A stretch of DNA of 64,000 nucleotides from JBDKVA01 sp039679375 (GTDB lineage: Bacteria; Bacillota; Clostridia; Acetivibrionales; DTU013): contig JBDKVA010000142.1 in NCBI GenBank assembly GCA_039679375.1, positions 1-64,000 on the forward strand, read 5' to 3'. Made by a program: the position numbers and the translations under genes. Below the pieces are notes generated by a model. That model did not search any database and had not been told where the DNA came from. It saw nothing but the letters and a program-made list of their open reading frames with translations. This document shows positions 1 through 9,544 of the stretch, one piece after another (within the stretch, counting starts at the first letter, position 1; the number at the start of each line of letters is the position of its first letter).

Positions 1-40
1 CACCGATGGAATTCCACAATAATTACCGGCAAGCTGCATA

Positions 41-72
41 AGAAAACTGCCCGCCGGAAACCGGTGGGCAGT
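41..72 (-). terminator. Rho-independent terminator of the GerMN lipoprotein gene
   Basis: A perfect-looking GC-rich hairpin has a 12-base arm at 46-57, an AAA loop and the second arm at 61-72. Read on the minus strand it is followed by a T-rich stretch. It lies about 107 bases beyond the lipoprotein stop codon and is the natural end of that transcript. Confidence 0.7.
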
Positions 73-178
73 CACACGAAATTTATAATTTTTCATTGTC
101 CTCTTGACGGGGAGCACACCACAATTAAGACAGGGTGTTTGTAAATATTGCGCTGTTTTTTATGCAGTATCATACTGC

Positions 179-1300
179 CTATTTATATTCCACAATACCT
201 TCGGTTTTCACCGTGAAGGCTTCGCCGGGTTTCATAAGGATATGGCCTGATTCATAAGGCTTGCCGTCAATTGTGATGATCACTTTGCCTTTCATATAAT
301 AACTGCCGAAAGTATTTGTGATACTGTTGACCAGCATGCTTTCCAACGTAGTTCCGGCATTCATCTCTTTTATGAAGTCGGAAGATAAATCAACCGTGAC
401 GGTATCCTTTTCATCGTCAAGAACGATTCCGAGCACTTGTGTGTTCTTCGTCAGTGTTTTTCCTAATCCGCTGCTTTCCGGGATCGTTTTAAGCTCCTTC
501 TGGAATTGATACTTCATATCCTCATTTGTCTTTATTGCGATTTCCCGTTCCATATACACAATACGGTCCTTTTCAAACTGAGGGAAGTAGAATCTGACAA
601 TGTGCTTGAACGGCACATCTTTTTCAACCTTCTCAAGCTCGCTTACGACGGTCATCGCAGCGTTGCCGGAGTTGTACTCGGTTTTGACCAGCCCGGATCC
701 TTTTGCGTAATAGTCCTTATTGACGGAATCCTTCCTTGTTGTTGTCACCTCAATTGCTTTAAAGCTTCCCGCCGGTGTATCGATTTGCTTGTCTACTGCT
801 GTAATGCTCCTTTGCGAGCCATCCTTTGCAGTCCATGTAGTGCCTGCTGCAAGCGGCTCCTTAAGTAGGACGTCGTCCCCGTCTGTCATGGCGGTATAAT
901 CATATCTATAATAAGTCTCCCCGCGGCTATAGTTGCAAACCAATGCATTATCCCTGATCTCATACACTAGTACCGTTTCTGTACCGCCGTTGTTTTTACG
1001 AACCTGCATTTTATTATCCTTCGCATAATCCACATAGATATCGAAGGAGGCATATTCGTTTCCGGTGCCCCTGTACTTCAAATGCACATCAACGGTGAGC
1101 GGAAAATAATCGGACAACTTTGCAGGAGCTTCGGTTGTAGTGGCTGGTGTCGGCTGTACATTTGCAGTGGTTGTCTGTGCTGCCGTACTGCTGCCTGGCG
1201 GGGTCGCCGCTGTTGTGGTGTTTTGACCTGGCAGTTGATTTGCGTTGCAGGCAGACAACAGCAGGGTGCAAAGAACAAATATTACGATCGATTTTTTCAT
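179..1300 (-). CDS. Lipoprotein with C-terminal GerMN domain
   Basis: The 373-residue product begins with a lipoprotein signal peptide ending in LLSAC (lipid-anchored Cys18), so it should sit on the outer face of the membrane. A Thr/Ala/Pro-rich linker follows (about residues 27-60), then a middle domain of unassigned type. The last 120 or so residues, from HIVRFYFPQ onward, resemble the GerMN domain found in GerM and other spore-germination and sporulation proteins. I chose the ATG at 1300 because GGAGG lies just upstream and the signal peptide starts there; a start at 1354 would put 18 extra residues before it. The gene stands alone. The exact role is unknown; GerMN domains also occur outside sporulation. 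Confidence 0.8.
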   Translation of the reverse strand: MKKSIVIFVLCTLLLSACNANQLPGQNTTTAATPPGSSTAAQTTTANVQPTPATTTEAPAKLSDYFPLTVDVHLKYRGTGNEYASFDIYVDYAKDNKMQVRKNNGGTETVLVYEIRDNALVCNYSRGETYYRYDYTAMTDGDDVLLKEPLAAGTTWTAKDGSQRSITAVDKQIDTPAGSFKAIEVTTTRKDSVNKDYYAKGSGLVKTEYNSGNAAMTVVSELEKVEKDVPFKHIVRFYFPQFEKDRIVYMEREIAIKTNEDMKYQFQKELKTIPESSGLGKTLTKNTQVLGIVLDDEKDTVTVDLSSDFIKEMNAGTTLESMLVNSITNTFGSYYMKGKVIITIDGKPYESGHILMKPGEAFTVKTEGIVEYK

Positions 1301-1515
1301 GAAAAGTCCTCCAATTGCTAATTCGCATAGTTTTCGTATTATTTTGATCCGCAAAATTTAAGTGCGTTACAATATTAGACACGGATTTTTGTCAATAGTT
1401 CCATTGCGGAGTTCATGTATGTTAAATACCGGATCATTCAATATATATTTCGTTACTTGTAATTAGAATTTGCAATTTCCTTATAAATATGAGCGAACAA
1501 ATGTTTGACTTTGTA

Positions 1516-1544
1516 TTGCGCAACAGGAGGAGTTTGGTTATAAT
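1516..1544 (+). promoter_or_regulatory. Candidate sigma-A promoter for the PcrA-type helicase
   Basis: A consensus -10 TATAAT lies at 1539-1544, with TTGCGC 17 bases upstream at 1516-1521 as a weak -35. Transcription would start about 25 bases before the helicase start codon. Confidence 0.5.
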
Positions 1545-1576
1545 GGAAATGGTCTGGAGGGAAAGGGGCGTCTCAA

Positions 1577-4291
1577 ATGATAACGGATGATAACAAACAG
1601 GAGTTTTTGGAACTCCGAAAGAAGCTGTTGAAAAATGAGTTCAAAAGGTTGAATGATCCGCAAAAAGAGGCCGTATTCCAAGTAAACGGTCCATTGCTGG
1701 TGCTTGCCGGAGCCGGTTCGGGGAAAACCTCCGTGCTTGTGAACAGAATCGCATTCATGCTGAAGTACGGCGACGCATATCACAGCGGCAATATACCGCA
1801 AGGCCTGAATGAGGAAGATCTGCAGGCGATGAGGGAGCTGGCGGACAGTAGAGCCGGCAAATGCAGCAAAGGCGGAAGAGACAGTGCAAACCAGGTGCTT
1901 GACAGGATAAGTGCGGGCGGTTCAAATGAAACATACATATCAATCGGCAAAGGAAGCGCAGAAGGCACAGATAGCACAGACAGTTCAGACAGTAACAGCC
2001 TGAACAATTTGAATACAGTAAAAGGAGCCACCGGTGCAGGCAACTCAGGCAGGCTTTCCGACAGGATCACCGGGCTGATAAAGGACAGGCCTGTCCATCC
2101 TGCTTCCATACTCGCCATCACATTTACCAATAAGGCTGCCAGGGAAATGAAACAAAGGCTGGAGAACATATTGGGAGAAAGCGTCAATGACATGTGGGTA
2201 AGCACCTTCCATGCTGCCTGTGTGAGGATTCTGCGGCGCGACATTGAAAAACTGGGATTTGGCAGGAGCTTTGTCATATTTGACACAGCCGACCAGCAGA
2301 CCCTTATAAAGGATTGCATAAAGGAGCTCAACCTCAATGAAAAAAACTTTCCGGTCCGCGAAGTCCTGTCACACATCGGGAAGGCCAAGGATGAGCTGAT
2401 TGAGCCTGATATATTTACAAGAACCAGCGGTTCCGACTTCAGGATGAGCAAGATCGCCCGCATATACGAGCTTTATCAGAAAAAGCTAAAGAGCAATAAT
2501 GCGCTTGACTTTGACGATATCATACTGATGACGATCAAGTTGTTTGTTGACAATCCGCCTGTTTTGGACTATTACCAGAGAAAATTCAAATACATACTGG
2601 TCGATGAGTACCAGGATACCAACACTGCCCAGTATACTCTGATCAGCCTGCTTTCGAAATATTACAGGAACCTTTGCGTAGTGGGCGATGACGACCAGTC
2701 CATTTACAGCTTCCGTGGTGCAAACATCCGCAATATCCTGGATTTCGAGAAGGAATTCAAGGATTGCAAGGTCGTCAAGCTTGAGCAAAATTACCGATCC
2801 ACGAAGCTCATACTCAATGCGGCAAATCATGTCATTAAAAATAATTCAGGCAGAAAGAGCAAGAGCCTTTGGACGGAAAATGCCAAAGGCGAGGGCATTC
2901 AGTACTATGAAGCCGATAATGAACGCGAGGAGGCATCCTACATTGTCGGTGAAATCGAAAGGCTGAAAGAAAAGGAAGGCAGGAACAACAGGGATTTTGC
3001 CCTGCTTTACCGTATCAATGCCCAGTCGCGCGCGCTTGAGGATGCATTCATGAAATCGGGCATTCCCTACCGTATATTTGGAGGCCTGAGGTTCTACGAC
3101 AGGAAGGAAATAAAGGATATCATCGCATACTTGAGGCTGATACAGAACCCGTCGGATGATATCGCGCTGAAAAGGATCATCAATGTGCCGAAAAGGGGCA
3201 TCGGCAATACTACGCTGGAGACAGCCCAAGGCATTGCACTTGACAGAAGCTGCAGCATATTCGCCATCGCCGCATCGGCATCGGAGGTCCCGGAGTTGCA
3301 AAGGGCTGCTTCCAAGCTGCTTGATTTTACCTCTATGATCAGCAATTTCAAAGCCATGACTGAATATATGAACGTGCCGGATCTGATCCAGACCGTGATC
3401 GAACAGTCCGGCATACTCCCGGAGCTTAAGGCCGAGGATACCATTGAGGCACAGACGCGAATCGAAAATATACAGGAACTGGTGTCGGGCGCCATGGAAT
3501 TTGAAATGCAGAGTGAAGAAAAGGGGCTGGAAGCATATCTATCCAATGTATCATTGGTATCCGACATCGATAACCTCGAAGGAGAAACCGACCATGTTGT
3601 GCTGATGACACTGCACAGCGCGAAGGGACTTGAATTTCCTGTGGTCTTTATACCTGGTTTTGAAGAAGGTGTTTTCCCCGGTCTTCGTTCCATGGGCAGC
3701 GATGATGAGCTTGAAGAAGAGCGAAGGCTTTGCTATGTAGGGATCACAAGGGCGAGAGAACGGCTTTACCTGACAAATACTTACAGCAGGACGCTTTTTG
3801 GCAATACTACTTACAATACGTGTTCGAGATTCATGAAGGAAATACCGGAAGAGCTGCTTGAGATCAAAGGAAGACGCGAAAAAACCAGGGATGCCTTTAT
3901 CAACCGGCAGGATAGGGAGGGTGCTGATGGGTACGGTAGATACAATACAGGCATGACTGGTGGTTTTGCAGGCGGCATCGGCATTGGGGCGGGAGCATCG
4001 CCGGCCATTACGCGCGGTGGCATATCATATCACGGCAATAGTACCGGAGCAGCCTTTACGAATTCCGGCGACGGCGGTTCAGCCGGTAAGTCGGGTAGTT
4101 CGGCCGGAAAGTCAGGCAATCCAAAAGTTGCCGAATTTAAGGCTGGCGACAATGTAGTACATAAGAAATTCGGTGTTGGGAAGATCACCTCCGTAACGCT
4201 GGATAAAGGTGATCATGTGCTTGAGATCGAATTTAAAAATGCAGGGATGAAAAGGCTGATTGCTGCGTTCGCCAATCTTGTCAAGCTGTAG
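1577..4291 (+). CDS. pcrA: ATP-dependent DNA helicase, UvrD/PcrA family
   Basis: This superfamily 1A 3'-5' helicase unwinds DNA in repair and replication-fork processing. The motifs run in order: Q-motif and Walker A GAGSGKT (residues 45-51), motif Ia ITFTNKAAREM (181-191), DEYQDT, GDDDQSIYSFRGA, LHSAKGLEFP, and motif VI YVGITRARERLYL. The C terminus has a Gly/Ser-rich linker and then a Tudor-like tail (FKAGDNVVHKKFGVGKI onward), which in PcrA binds RNA polymerase. At 904 residues it is longer than the usual 720-780. The excess is mainly a Ser/Asp/Gly-rich insertion of about 105 residues (66-172) between motifs I and Ia. ATG 1577 is preceded by AAAGGGG at 8 bases. Identification is secure; the insertion has no known role. 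Confidence 0.95.
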   Translation: MITDDNKQEFLELRKKLLKNEFKRLNDPQKEAVFQVNGPLLVLAGAGSGKTSVLVNRIAFMLKYGDAYHSGNIPQGLNEEDLQAMRELADSRAGKCSKGGRDSANQVLDRISAGGSNETYISIGKGSAEGTDSTDSSDSNSLNNLNTVKGATGAGNSGRLSDRITGLIKDRPVHPASILAITFTNKAAREMKQRLENILGESVNDMWVSTFHAACVRILRRDIEKLGFGRSFVIFDTADQQTLIKDCIKELNLNEKNFPVREVLSHIGKAKDELIEPDIFTRTSGSDFRMSKIARIYELYQKKLKSNNALDFDDIILMTIKLFVDNPPVLDYYQRKFKYILVDEYQDTNTAQYTLISLLSKYYRNLCVVGDDDQSIYSFRGANIRNILDFEKEFKDCKVVKLEQNYRSTKLILNAANHVIKNNSGRKSKSLWTENAKGEGIQYYEADNEREEASYIVGEIERLKEKEGRNNRDFALLYRINAQSRALEDAFMKSGIPYRIFGGLRFYDRKEIKDIIAYLRLIQNPSDDIALKRIINVPKRGIGNTTLETAQGIALDRSCSIFAIAASASEVPELQRAASKLLDFTSMISNFKAMTEYMNVPDLIQTVIEQSGILPELKAEDTIEAQTRIENIQELVSGAMEFEMQSEEKGLEAYLSNVSLVSDIDNLEGETDHVVLMTLHSAKGLEFPVVFIPGFEEGVFPGLRSMGSDDELEEERRLCYVGITRARERLYLTNTYSRTLFGNTTYNTCSRFMKEIPEELLEIKGRREKTRDAFINRQDREGADGYGRYNTGMTGGFAGGIGIGAGASPAITRGGISYHGNSTGAAFTNSGDGGSAGKSGSSAGKSGNPKVAEFKAGDNVVHKKFGVGKITSVTLDKGDHVLEIEFKNAGMKRLIAAFANLVKL

Positions 4292-4661
4292 AATGTAAAA
4301 CACGGTATATACTGCCGCCTTTACGCAAATAATAGGTTTTGTGACAATGTACCGCCTGTCATGTACGGGCATATATGGCAGGTGTGTACATATATCAAAA
4401 CTATGCCAAAGCAAGAATGGCGGAATGGCGGTAACGCAAAATAATGGATATTTATGATTATAATGAAGATCACATTTCCACAGTGGCGGAGAATTGCAGA
4501 TACTTAAGCTGCAGGCCGCCGCGCAGATCCGATGCCGGCAGAACAGGCATCTCTTGTGTTTTGTGTAATAATTGGAATGGCGGCGGCTGCAAAAGGAAGC
4601 AATTCGACCGTATAACCTCGGAATTGCAGTTGGATTGAAATAAACAGAAAAACCGGGCAGG
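4292..4661. other. Intergenic region, no convincing gene
   Basis: This stretch follows the helicase gene. It holds an inverted repeat at about 4354-4384 (CCTGTCATGTA against TATATGGCAGG) without a clear T-run, so it is only a weak terminator candidate. A 64-codon open frame at 4444-4638 has no recognisable domain or good ribosome site, and I do not call it a gene. Confidence 0.4.
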
Positions 4662-4690
4662 AAAAAACAGAGATATATAACATATCTCCG
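4662..4690 (-). terminator. Rho-independent terminator after the DUF2961 gene
   Basis: On the minus strand a 9-base stem (arms 4682-4690 and 4668-4676, one G-T pair) is followed directly by six T residues. It lies about 53 bases past the DUF2961 stop and ends the minus-strand gene run. Confidence 0.65.
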
Positions 4691-4742
4691 TTAAATGTAT
4701 TAGTATGAATTATTTCAAAATAATCTGCTGAAAGCCGGGACT

Positions 4743-5831
4743 CTAAATTATCTCGCAATAATCTTTATCCGGCAGGAGCGGAAACGGATGTGTCGGCAGC
4801 GTCTGGTACCAAAATGCCACGGATGCAATATCGTCCTGCAGTGGGAGGTATCTGCCTTCACTTCTCCAGCCCAGTGCCTGGATAGTAACTCTGATACGCT
4901 CTTCAAACCGGATCGGGTCTGTAATGTGCCATCGGTACAATCCAAACCTGAACTGGCTTTTATATAATGCATCCGGAGTTAAAACCTGATGCAAACCCGT
5001 ATAAGGCGTGCAAAATTCAGCATAATGATTATGTGAAACAGGATCTTCAAAATTATATGAGCCGCAGAAATAATCCTCGGTACCGGTACCGCAAATAGTC
5101 GGATAATCCTTATCGGAATCTATGTAAAATTTTATTTCACCCTCTCCCCACCAGCCGCTGTTATTTACACCCCATGCCAGATATGTTCCGACATAATGGC
5201 CGCTTCCCTTGACTCCGTCCAGTATGGTGTAAACCTCCTTATAAGGCAGCGGGTTAACACGGCGGAATTGGGCATGGAAATATGCACAATCTTCAGGTAC
5301 ATCCGTGAGGGTATAATCAACTTGATAATATAGGCGGGTACGCACAGCGGCTCTATTTTCAACAGTTATCCGGCAGCTTTTGCGAAATGGCATCTGCCAA
5401 TAGCAGTTAAATGCACTGCCGGGATTAACACAAACGGCGAGTGATGAAAGCTGTGAATACCGGTTCCACCCGGAGCAGAAGAAATCACCTGCGGGCGCTT
5501 CGACAGACGGTAATGCCTGATCTTCCCAATAAATTCTGATGATCAGATCACGCCATGAATTAGTGGGCGTCATCCAGATGTGCTGAATATAACCCATACC
5601 TTTGATTGAGGCAATTTCAAAGGTAGAGTGCGGTTCGATCCATATATACGGGTTAACCTTCCAGCCTCTTCCAAGGTCTCGTGCATTTTCCTTTGCAACC
5701 CCGCTCTCAAGCTCGCACATTCCGCCCTTACCTGGTTCGCCGGTGAAATTTTCCGCACAGATAGAACGTGATTTGGCATGTGATAATTTTGTCAAATCAT
5801 TCATACCGTTTACTGCCCCATTAAAGCTCAT
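4743..5831 (-). CDS. DUF2961 family protein, probable GH172-type glycoside hydrolase
   Basis: The 362-residue product matches the DUF2961 family by its whole layout, including the core GTGTEDYFCGSYNF and the N-terminal GKGG and RDLGRGWKVNPYIW segments. Characterised members (GH172) are furanosidases acting on fructofuranosyl or arabinofuranosyl linkages, and the Glu in GTEDYF is in the conserved core. No signal peptide is visible, so it is probably cytoplasmic. The ATG at 5831 has GGGAGG at good spacing; twelve extra in-frame codons upstream are unlikely to be used. No sugar transporter lies beside it, so the substrate cannot be inferred from context. Confidence 0.85.
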   Translation of the reverse strand: MSFNGAVNGMNDLTKLSHAKSRSICAENFTGEPGKGGMCELESGVAKENARDLGRGWKVNPYIWIEPHSTFEIASIKGMGYIQHIWMTPTNSWRDLIIRIYWEDQALPSVEAPAGDFFCSGWNRYSQLSSLAVCVNPGSAFNCYWQMPFRKSCRITVENRAAVRTRLYYQVDYTLTDVPEDCAYFHAQFRRVNPLPYKEVYTILDGVKGSGHYVGTYLAWGVNNSGWWGEGEIKFYIDSDKDYPTICGTGTEDYFCGSYNFEDPVSHNHYAEFCTPYTGLHQVLTPDALYKSQFRFGLYRWHITDPIRFEERIRVTIQALGWRSEGRYLPLQDDIASVAFWYQTLPTHPFPLLPDKDYCEII

Positions 5832-5899
5832 GTGAATACCTCCCTGAAATGTAGTAATTTTGTTCATGACAATAATCCAATTGCTGTTCCAAACAGTTT

Positions 5900-6550
5900 T
5901 CAGAGCAGGTCAAGCAGCACCGCAGGGTTGGTTATCAGCAGCCTTGCCCCGCTTTCCACCAGCTCTTCCGCTTTGCGAAAGCCCCACAAAACGCCAACAG
6001 GATACATTCCCGCCGATACGGCAGTCTTCATATCTACGCCGGTGTCGCCTAGATATAAACAATCCTCCGGCTGTATGCCCAATGTGCTGGCGATTTCCAG
6101 AGCGCCTGCAGGGTCGGGCTTTCTCGGAACGCCGCTCCGTTCTCCTAAAACAAGGCTGAAATGCCAGTCCGGCAGGAATTTCCGGATCATTTGTTTTGTA
6201 AAGTCATCTGCTTTGTTGGACAGCACCGCCATTTTCATACCCGTATCGGCCAGGCCGCTCAGTAATGCGTCAATGTCTTTGTATGGCTTCGTTTTGCTGC
6301 TCCAGCGCTTGCCGTATTCATCACGCAGCTCTGCCAGGCCGCGATCTACATTTTCATCATAGCGTGCGTCTTCCGGAAAGGTTCTCCTGACCAGGTCACG
6401 CAGTCCGTTACCTACAAAATACTTGTAGGCGCCGGCCTCATGTATGGGATAATGACGCCCTGACAGAACGCAGTTCATGGAATCGGCCAGATCATCCAGC
6501 GTGTCAAGCAATGTTCCGTCCAGATCGAATATTACAGCTTTGAACCTCAT
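5900..6550 (-). CDS. HAD-superfamily hydrolase, phosphoglycolate-phosphatase-like
   Basis: This 216-residue protein has all HAD motifs: the nucleophile motif FDLDGTLLDT near the N terminus, LSNKAD as motif II, the KPDP lysine, and LYLGDTGVDM with the metal-binding aspartates. The alpha-helical cap after motif I and the length fit the Gph/PGP subfamily, which dephosphorylates 2-phosphoglycolate or similar small phosphoesters. The start has AAGGAG upstream. It lies between the ABC fusion and the DUF2961 gene on the same strand and could be co-transcribed. Substrate specificity within HAD enzymes cannot be read from motifs alone. Confidence 0.85.
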   Translation of the reverse strand: MRFKAVIFDLDGTLLDTLDDLADSMNCVLSGRHYPIHEAGAYKYFVGNGLRDLVRRTFPEDARYDENVDRGLAELRDEYGKRWSSKTKPYKDIDALLSGLADTGMKMAVLSNKADDFTKQMIRKFLPDWHFSLVLGERSGVPRKPDPAGALEIASTLGIQPEDCLYLGDTGVDMKTAVSAGMYPVGVLWGFRKAEELVESGARLLITNPAVLLDLL

Positions 6551-6662
6551 ATATTCTCCTTACTCAATCAATGCTGTATTCATTATAACTCATTTTTCCT
6601 CATTCATCATAGAGTAAACAAACAGGACGGTTGCGCTTAATGCTCACACAGTATAGCCGTGA

Positions 6663-9380
6663 TCAAATTGCGGCAGTAATAATATTACGACCATGTCTAA
6701 ACGTATAAGAAGAGCTTTTTGCATACATCAGGGCAAGCTTTACCGATACTTCGTCGCCTTCGCTCAGCGCGTTGAACGGATCTCCGTCATAGCTGATGAC
6801 GATGGTGATGCTGTCATCTGTTTCCGAATATGTCAGGTCAAACTCCACGTAAAATCCATCCGGCTGTGCATAGTGCGGCACAATTGTCAAATGAACCAGT
6901 TCCTCGAACACTGATTGCACCGCGTTGAGCTTGCGGCGGTTGAACATCAGTTGGGAAGCCATGCCGCAAAGCCCGCCAATAGCGCCGATGAAATCATAGT
7001 CCTTGCTGGTGACGGATATACTATGGGATTTCAGCCGCTTGACGAAAACACGCGTTTTCTCTTTTTGCGGCTTGTCCAATATCTCCCCGGGGGCGCCGTC
7101 TTCGTAGATGATGCCTTCGTCCATATAAAACATGCGGGTGGATACATCCCGGGCAAAGCGCATTTCATGTGTGACTATCAACATCGTGAGGCCCTGCTCC
7201 GCCAGATTGCGCATCACCGCCAGCACCTCGCCGACCATGGCGGGGTCCAGCGCCGACGTGGGCTCGTCGAATAATATGATTTCCGGCTGCATTGCCAGTG
7301 CCCGGGCAATCGCGACACGCTGTTTCTGGCCTCCGGATAATTCGTCCGGGTAGCTATGGGCCTTCTGGGTAAGGCCTACCTTTTCCAGCAGCCTTATGCC
7401 CTGCCTATATGCCTGTTGCCGACTGCAGCCCAGCAATTCCACAGGGCCTAACATAATGTTCTCGATCACCGTCAGATGGGTGAACAGGTTAAAATTCTGG
7501 AATACCATGCCCATGCCCCGGCGTATCTGGTTGATATCGGTATTTTTATCCGTCATATCCCGCCCGAGCACATAGATATGGCCTTCTGTCGGCGTCTCCA
7601 ATCGGTTCAGACAGCGCAGCAGCGTGCTCTTGCCCGTGCCTGAGGGACCGATGATGGAAATAATCTCGCCGCGGCGTACAGAGGCGTTCACGTCTAAAAG
7701 AGGTGTGACGGTAGGATAAACTTTTTTTAAATGCTCGAAAATGATGATGGCCTCGCCCTTATACTCCGCCCGTGGTGCGACGAATGGCGCGGATGCCGAC
7801 ACGGGCTCCGTCGTCATCTCTCTGAGCTTGCGGCTGCGCCGTTTCGGATCAGTCTTGATTTCTATCAGGCTCAGAAGCTGCGTCAGGCCCAATGCCATCA
7901 GGAAGTAGATCAGCGCCGTTGCGATCAGCGGAAAAAGGGCGTCATATGTGCGGCTGCGGATGATATCCGAAGCTTTGGTCAAATCCTGTATGGCAATATA
8001 GCCCACAACCGAAGTCGCCTTCATCTGGTTGATGAATTCACCCTTATATACCGGAAGAACAAAACGGATTGCCTGCGGTAAGATGATTTTCGTAAAGGTG
8101 CGGGCTTTACCCATCCCGAGCGCGGCCGCGGCCTCCCACTGGCCGCTGTTCACGGAATCAATGCCGGAGCGCAGCATTTCCGCCACATATACCGAAAAAT
8201 TGATAGAAAAGCAGATTACCGCCACAGTAACGCCGCTTACGGATGAGGAAGCGAATACAACATAAGTGAGAACCATCAGCCACACCAGAACAGGGACACC
8301 CTGGACGATACGGATAAAGCCCGATGCGATTTTGGATGCCGCCCTTTTTTTGCTCCGGCGTATCAGGCAGAGCCCAAATCCGAGGAATGTTCCGAAGACG
8401 GCGTCCAGCACGGAAATAAGGAGTGTTGCGCCAAGCCCTGAGAGTATCAGCTGCCATCGGTTTTCCCGGATAAAGGTCTTTTCGAAGCCCTCCGAAATGG
8501 TATTCCACCATGAGGTTTCTTCCGCCGCTGTTCCGGCATTCACTGCGTCAACATCCTTCACGCGCACCAGCAGAGCGATGCCGCCGGTATAGTGCGGCTC
8601 GGCAAAATCAATGCTTTCCAGCCGCTCGCCGGTGATAGACATCGCGCCGGATACGATATCCGCCATACCGCTGGTCAGCATGTTGATGAGCGAGCCGAAG
8701 CCCGTTTGGGTGATCTCTACTTGCATGTCCAGCTCTTTACCGATAAGGCGAACCAGCTCCACTTCGTATCCCAGCGAATCTCCGCCGCCGCCTACGTAGG
8801 ACATGGGCTCGGTCGTGGAATCATGGGCGTAACGCAGCACGCCGTTCGTCGCAGCGTATTCTTTAATATCTATATGCTTGATACTGTCGTCCCCGCTGAA
8901 CCATTTTTCCTGCAATTCATCAAGCGTGCCGTCTTCGGCGAAACGTTTGATCACCGCGCTTACCTTATCCGTGAGTTTACTGTCCTTCTGCAGCCCCAGA
9001 CCGTAGCTGTCTGTTTCTGCCATCTCCGGGAACATCGTGAGGTCGCTGTTCTGTGCCGCCGCCAGACGGGCTACCGGTTCGTCCAGGCCGATTGCGTCTA
9101 TGCCGCCGGAACGGAGTGCCAGTATCATGGAGCTTAAATCGTTGTAGTATTTAAAATTCAGGCCGTCAATACACCCGCTTAGTATATCATCGAACATGGT
9201 GCCGGTCTGAGAACCAACCGTCGAACCGCCGAAATCATTCAGCGTCTTAAATTGATTTCCATCCTCAGACTGTATATTTTTTTGTGCGTAACAGCCTGAC
9301 AGTAGCAAGCTTAATGCCAGTACTAATGCCAGAACAATAATAACAGTAACAGTAAATAGCCCGAGACGCCTGTTTCGCAT
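6663..9380 (-). CDS. One-chain amino-acid ABC transporter: binding domain, permease, ATPase and degenerate HATPase-like tail
   Basis: The 905-residue chain joins parts that are usually separate proteins. Residues 10-30 form a signal/TM segment ending in LSGC. Residues 45-165 look like lobe 2 of an SBP_bac_3 amino-acid binding protein, ending in the usual DGTLDELQEKWF helix; residues 180-275 look like lobe 1, so the lobe order is reversed. Residues 305-510 are a His/Glu/Gln-type permease with the EAA loop at 416-437. Residues 545-785 are the ATPase, with GPSGTGKST at 578-586, LSGGQ at 681-685 and FDEPTSALD. The last 110 residues resemble an RsbW-type HATPase domain (FEEL, DGDPFN) but lack the GLG box. 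It probably imports a polar amino acid. It sits downstream of the GG-peptide locus on the same strand. Confidence 0.85.
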   Translation of the reverse strand: MRNRRLGLFTVTVIIVLALVLALSLLLSGCYAQKNIQSEDGNQFKTLNDFGGSTVGSQTGTMFDDILSGCIDGLNFKYYNDLSSMILALRSGGIDAIGLDEPVARLAAAQNSDLTMFPEMAETDSYGLGLQKDSKLTDKVSAVIKRFAEDGTLDELQEKWFSGDDSIKHIDIKEYAATNGVLRYAHDSTTEPMSYVGGGGDSLGYEVELVRLIGKELDMQVEITQTGFGSLINMLTSGMADIVSGAMSITGERLESIDFAEPHYTGGIALLVRVKDVDAVNAGTAAEETSWWNTISEGFEKTFIRENRWQLILSGLGATLLISVLDAVFGTFLGFGLCLIRRSKKRAASKIASGFIRIVQGVPVLVWLMVLTYVVFASSSVSGVTVAVICFSINFSVYVAEMLRSGIDSVNSGQWEAAAALGMGKARTFTKIILPQAIRFVLPVYKGEFINQMKATSVVGYIAIQDLTKASDIIRSRTYDALFPLIATALIYFLMALGLTQLLSLIEIKTDPKRRSRKLREMTTEPVSASAPFVAPRAEYKGEAIIIFEHLKKVYPTVTPLLDVNASVRRGEIISIIGPSGTGKSTLLRCLNRLETPTEGHIYVLGRDMTDKNTDINQIRRGMGMVFQNFNLFTHLTVIENIMLGPVELLGCSRQQAYRQGIRLLEKVGLTQKAHSYPDELSGGQKQRVAIARALAMQPEIILFDEPTSALDPAMVGEVLAVMRNLAEQGLTMLIVTHEMRFARDVSTRMFYMDEGIIYEDGAPGEILDKPQKEKTRVFVKRLKSHSISVTSKDYDFIGAIGGLCGMASQLMFNRRKLNAVQSVFEELVHLTIVPHYAQPDGFYVEFDLTYSETDDSITIVISYDGDPFNALSEGDEVSVKLALMYAKSSSYTFRHGRNIITAAI

Positions 9381-9544
9381 GACATACCCCGTTCTTCAAA
9401 TCTTAAATTCCTGCTGCACGCTTCAGTCTTCATCCTCTGTGTTATCCGCCCGGCTGACTTGGCTGTAATAACCCTTTGAGCAGAGAATACATAGCTGTAT
9501 GCTTTCTTGAAGAGGCCTGCATTACGTACATTTGGAGGTGTTTC

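Noticed and set aside
4444..4758. Small open frames on both strands between the helicase and the DUF2961 gene
   Set aside because: No recognisable domain and no convincing ribosome site; low-complexity Ala/Arg runs suggest chance frames.
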